A stretch of 64,000 nucleotides of DNA from JAEUPI01 sp046348365 (lineage in GTDB: Bacteria > Pseudomonadota > Gammaproteobacteria > Burkholderiales > Burkholderiaceae_C). Under the pieces are notes generated by a model, which saw only the letters and a list, made by a program, of their open reading frames with translations, did not search any database and was not told where the DNA came from. The position numbers were made by a program, and so were the translations under genes. The stretch is from positions 155,813-219,812 of the forward strand of contig JAXMEL010000006.1 in the NCBI GenBank assembly GCA_046348365.1, read 5' to 3'. Shown one piece after another: positions 59,856-64,000 of the stretch (position 1 is its first letter; every line of letters starts with the position of its first letter).

Positions 59856-59873
59856 GGCTGTTGGCTGCTGTGC

Positions 59874-60884
59874 ATGTTCAGCTACCTGCTGCGCCGCCTC
59901 GCGCTGACGATCCCGACCTTCGTCGCGCTGATGTTCGTCACCTTCGTGGCGATCCGCCTCGTGCCGGGCGATCCGGTCGAGGTGCGCGTGGGCGAGCGCG
60001 GCATCAGCCCCGAGCGGCTGGCGCAGTTTCGCCACGAACTGGGGCTCGACCAGCCGGTGTGGAAACAGTTCGTCGACTACATGGGCCAGCTGCTGCGCGG
60101 CGACTTCGGCGTTTCGCTGGCCACCAACCAGAAGGTGCTCACCGAGTTCGTTACGCTGTTCCCCGCCACGCTCGAGCTGGCGCTGGCGGCGATGCTGTTC
60201 GCCGCGCTGCTCGGCCTGCCGGCCGGCACCATCGCCGCGGCGCGCCGCGGCAGCCTCTACGACCAGACGCTGATGGGCCTGTCGGTCACCGGCTACTCGA
60301 TGCCGATCTTCTGGTGGGGGCTGCTGCTGATCATGTTCGTCGGCGAGCGCTGGGGCCTCACGCCGGTGTCGGGCCGCGTCGATCTCATCAAGTACTACTT
60401 CGAGCCCGTCACCGGCTTCATGACGATCGACGCCTGGCTGTCGGGGCAGCCCGGCGCGGTGAAAGACGCGCTGCACCACCTGGTGCTGCCGGCGATCGTG
60501 CTGGGCACGATCCCGCTGGCCGTGATCGCGCGCATGACGCGCTCGGCGATGCTCGAGGTGCTGTCGGAAGACTACGTGCGCACCGCGCGCGCCAAGGGCC
60601 TGCCGGCGTGGCGCGTGGTCGGGCTGCATGCGCTGCGCAACGCGCTGATCCCGGTGGTCACGATCATCGGCTTGCAGGTCGGCACGCTGATGGCCGGCGC
60701 CGTGCTCACCGAGACCATCTTCTCGTGGCCCGGCGTGGGCAAGTGGCTGATCGAGTCGATCGCGCGGCGCGACTACCCCGCGCTGCAAGGCGGCGTGATG
60801 CTGATCTCGACCATCGTGATCGGCGTGAACCTGCTCGTCGACCTCACCTACGGGCTCATCAACCCGCGGATCCGCCATGCCTGA
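59874..60884 (+). CDS. dppB: dipeptide ABC transporter permease DppB
   Basis: A 336-residue, six-helix permease. The N terminus MFSYLLRRLALTIPTFVAL and RLVPGDPVEV, the ELGLDQPVWKQFVDYMGQLL segment, and the EAA loop EDYVRTARAKGLPAWRVVGL (contact with the ATPases) are diagnostic. An in-frame upstream start at 59811 lies in the inverted repeat and is unlikely. It overlaps dppC by 8 bases. Confidence 0.94.
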   Translation: MFSYLLRRLALTIPTFVALMFVTFVAIRLVPGDPVEVRVGERGISPERLAQFRHELGLDQPVWKQFVDYMGQLLRGDFGVSLATNQKVLTEFVTLFPATLELALAAMLFAALLGLPAGTIAAARRGSLYDQTLMGLSVTGYSMPIFWWGLLLIMFVGERWGLTPVSGRVDLIKYYFEPVTGFMTIDAWLSGQPGAVKDALHHLVLPAIVLGTIPLAVIARMTRSAMLEVLSEDYVRTARAKGLPAWRVVGLHALRNALIPVVTIIGLQVGTLMAGAVLTETIFSWPGVGKWLIESIARRDYPALQGGVMLISTIVIGVNLLVDLTYGLINPRIRHA

Positions 60885-61812
60885 GCCCGCGCTGGCCGAG
60901 GGGCAAATAACCGCCGACGCCGCGCTCGGGCCGGCGCCGCCGGGCCCGCTGCGCGCGTTCTGGCTCACGTTCAGCGAGAACCGCGGCGCGGTGGCGGGCC
61001 TGGCGGTGGTGATCGCGATCGTGCTGGTGGCGCTGGGCGCCGACTGGCTCGCGCCCTATTCGCCCGACGAGCAGTTCCGCGACGCCGTGCGCGCCGCGCC
61101 GGCCTGGGCCGAGGGCGGCTCGGCGCGCTTCGTGCTCGGCACCGACAGCCTCGGCCGCGACATGCTCTCGCGGCTGATCCACGGCGCGCGCATCTCGCTG
61201 TTCATCGGCCTCGCGGTGATGGGCGTGTCGTTCGTGGTCGGCGTGCTGCTGGGGCTGGCCTGCGTGTGGCTGCCCGGCGCGCTCGGCCAGGCGGTGGACG
61301 TGGCGATCACGCGGGTGATGGACCTCATCATGGCGGTGCCGAGCCTGGTGCTGGCGATCCTGGTGGTGGCCGTGCTGGGGCCGAGCCTGGCTAACACCAT
61401 CGTCGCGGTGACGATCGTCTACCTGCCGCGCTACGTGCGGCTGGTGCGCGCGTCGGCGCTGGCCGAGCTCGGCAAGGACTACGTCACCGCCGCGCGCGTG
61501 GCCGGCGTGGGCCCGGTGCGGCTGATGTTCGCCACCGTGCTGCCCAACTGCCTGGCGCCGCTGATCGTGCAGGCCGCGCTCGGCGTCAGCGACGCGATCC
61601 TCGAAGCCGCGGCGCTGGGCTTCCTCGGCCTCGGCGCGCAGCCGCCGACGGCCGAGTGGGGCACCATGCTCGCCGACGCGCGCGAGTTCATCCGCTCCAA
61701 CCCCTGGCTGGTGACGCTGCCCGGCCTGGCGATCCTGGTCACCGTGGTGTCGATCAACCTCGCCGGCGACGGGCTGCGCGATGCGCTCGACCCGAAGATG
61801 AGGCGGTCGTGA
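60877..61812 (+). CDS. dppC: dipeptide ABC transporter permease DppC
   Basis: A 311-residue permease with N-terminal cytoplasmic stretch, helix one (AGLAVVIAIVLVALGADWLA), LGTDSLGRDMLSRLIHGARI and the EAA loop ELGKDYVTAARVAGVGPVRL. GFLGLGAQPPTAEWGTML is the classic C-terminal block. It ends in GTGA shared with the start of the next gene, so the four membrane/ATPase genes are translationally coupled. Confidence 0.94.
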   Translation: MPEPALAEGQITADAALGPAPPGPLRAFWLTFSENRGAVAGLAVVIAIVLVALGADWLAPYSPDEQFRDAVRAAPAWAEGGSARFVLGTDSLGRDMLSRLIHGARISLFIGLAVMGVSFVVGVLLGLACVWLPGALGQAVDVAITRVMDLIMAVPSLVLAILVVAVLGPSLANTIVAVTIVYLPRYVRLVRASALAELGKDYVTAARVAGVGPVRLMFATVLPNCLAPLIVQAALGVSDAILEAAALGFLGLGAQPPTAEWGTMLADAREFIRSNPWLVTLPGLAILVTVVSINLAGDGLRDALDPKMRRS

Positions 61813-62806
61813 GCGCAACGGGCCCGCTCTTGGAAGTCCGCGGCCTCAGCGTCGCCTTCGCCACGCGCCAGGGGCCGTTCAAGGCCGTCGACGGCATCGA
61901 CATCGTGGTCGCGCGCGACGAGGTGCTGGCCATCGTCGGCGAGTCGGGCTCGGGCAAGTCGGTGGCGATGCTCGCGGTGATGGGCCTGCTGCCGTGGACG
62001 GCGAGCGTGAGTGCCGAGCGCATGCACTTCGACGGCCGCGACCTCGCCGCGCTGGCGCCGAAGGAGCGCCGCCAGCTGATCGGGCGCGACATGGCCATGG
62101 TGTTCCAGGAGCCGATGAGCTCGCTGAACCCGTGCTTCACCGTCGGCTGGCAGATCGGCGAGGCGCTGGCCGCGCACCTGGACCTCGACCGCGCCGCGCG
62201 GCGCCGGCGCGTGGTCGAGCTGCTCGAGCAGGTGGGCATTCCCGATGCGGCGCGGCGTGCCACGTCGTTTCCGCACCAGCTGTCGGGCGGCATGAACCAG
62301 CGCGCGATGATCGCGATGGCGCTGGCCTGCCAGCCGCGGCTGCTGATCGCCGACGAGCCGACCACGGCGCTCGACGTGACGATCCAGGCGCAGATCCTCG
62401 ACCTGCTGCTCGCGCAGCAGCGCGGCTCGGGCATGGGGCTGGTGCTGATCACGCACGACCTCGGCGTGGTGGCCGAGGTGGCCGATCGCGTGCTGGTGCA
62501 GTACGCCGGGCGGCAGGTCGAGGCGCAGGCCGCGGCCGAGCTGTTCCGCGATCCGCATCACCCGTACACGGCGGCGCTGCTCGCCGCGCTTCCCGAGCGC
62601 GCGGTGCGCGGCCGCCTGGCAGCCATCGGTGGCACGGTGCCGAGCTGGTGGGACCGGCCGCGCGGCTGCCTGTTCGCGCCGCGCTGCGCGCATGCCGATG
62701 CGCGCTGCCACGCGGAGCCGCCCGTGGCGGCGAGCGATGCACTCGGCCGGGCGCTGTGCCACACGCCGCTGGTGCAGGGCGCGCCGCAGCGCGCGGAGGC
62801 CGTGCG

Positions 62807-62810
<4 letters not shown>
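61809..62810 (+). CDS. dppD: dipeptide ABC transporter ATP-binding protein DppD
   Basis: A 333-residue ATPase starting with GTG that overlaps dppC. Walker A GESGSGKS, Q loop MVFQEPMSSLNP, signature QLSGGMNQRAMIA (LSGG), Walker B RLLIADEPTTALD, and switch His in ITHDLGV are intact. The C-terminal oligopeptide-type zinc/iron-sulfur-like Cys motif is visible (CLFAPRCAHADARC...LCHTP). Powers uptake together with DppF. Confidence 0.94.
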
Positions 62811-63799
<989 letters not shown>

Positions 63800-64000
63800 G
63801 CGCTGCCTCATACGGATTCCCGATCGATCGGCATAGATCCTGTCGCGTTCGGTCTTTGAGGCGATGACAGGCTCGAGTGTGAGGCTGCGTGATGCGCGGG
63901 GTTTGCGCGCACTGCGCCGCGGCCGCGGGCCGTGGGGCCCGTACGCTCAAACTGCGGCGCCCCGGCCCGTGGGCCGGGGTGCGCTGCGCTGCTCGCAGCA
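63800..64000. other. terminal 201 bases, GC hairpin at 63960-63979
   Basis: No gene is supported in the last 201 bases. CCCCGGCCC-GT-GGGCCGGGG (63960-63979) is a perfect 9-bp hairpin without T-run; it could end the dpp transcript or belong to a neighbour beyond the edge. Confidence 0.4.

Overview
The window is a GC-rich (roughly 70 %) bacterial chromosome segment with short intergenic gaps and almost every third position G or C. Gene content (exosortase A/PEP-CTERM system, B-type heme-copper oxidase cluster, TRAP and peptide ABC transporters) and the small repeats (CAAATGAAAGT hairpins, CCCCC-rich hairpins, CGCAGAGG repeats) point to a betaproteobacterium of the order Burkholderiales, probably near Rubrivivax/Leptothrix/Piscinibacter. 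This placement is inference. I saw no rRNA, tRNA, CRISPR array, insertion sequence or prophage.

Layout. 1-2.4 kb: a truncated RNA 2',3'-cyclic phosphodiesterase, an FAD oxidoreductase and a membrane-anchored zinc-ribbon protein. 2.5-13.1 kb: the PEP-CTERM protein-sorting locus, with histidine kinase PrsK, sigma-54 activator PrsR, a PEP-CTERM substrate protein, a LuxR-type regulator, TPR lipoprotein PrsT and exosortase A fused to EpsI. The PEP-CTERM gene has a convincing -24/-12 promoter with an inverted repeat upstream, which ties it to PrsR. 13.1-21.7 kb: D-malate/tartrate dehydrogenase, a nitronate monooxygenase-like enzyme, an SDR, an MFS carrier, an Omp85-type outer-membrane protein and a secreted alpha/beta hydrolase. 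21.8-34.2 kb: a sugar-acid catabolic operon (FadR-type GntR regulator, idonate-type dehydrogenase, TRAP transporter with two tandem binding proteins, two enolase-superfamily dehydratases, SDR, FAH-family hydrolase, altronate-type dehydratase), interrupted by a MITE-like repeat and by a gene for an AP2-like protein. 34.3-43.8 kb: small membrane proteins, a MurA paralog, a DUF4304 protein and an RND efflux pair. 44.2-45.7 kb: fructuronate reductase. 45.7-58.1 kb: a DNR-like Crp/Fnr regulator, a LysR regulator and an unusual respiratory cluster. 58.1-63.8 kb: a complete dipeptide-type ABC importer.

The most interesting part is the respiratory cluster (48.3-58.1 kb). It encodes a CuA-containing B-type heme-copper enzyme whose catalytic subunit has Gln where oxygen reductases carry the cross-linked Tyr, so nitric oxide reduction is a serious possibility. 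It also has heme O synthase, an SCO protein, two paralogous cytochrome b proteins fused to different redox tails (2x[4Fe-4S] plus MvhD-like; plant-type [2Fe-2S] plus ferredoxin-NADP reductase-like), an unknown membrane-anchored protein, and a second, divergent heme-copper subunit I homolog. A palindrome of Crp/Fnr type lies upstream, and a DNR-like regulator is encoded 2 kb away with a similar site in front of its own gene. Together these suggest one regulated membrane redox system linking NAD(P)H or ferredoxin-type donors, quinone and a terminal NO or O2 reductase. The parts are recognisable; the assembly as a unit is not one I know to have been characterised.

Limits: everything was read by eye. 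Family calls rest on remembered motifs, start codons on ribosome-binding sites and signal peptides, and no similarity search was possible.
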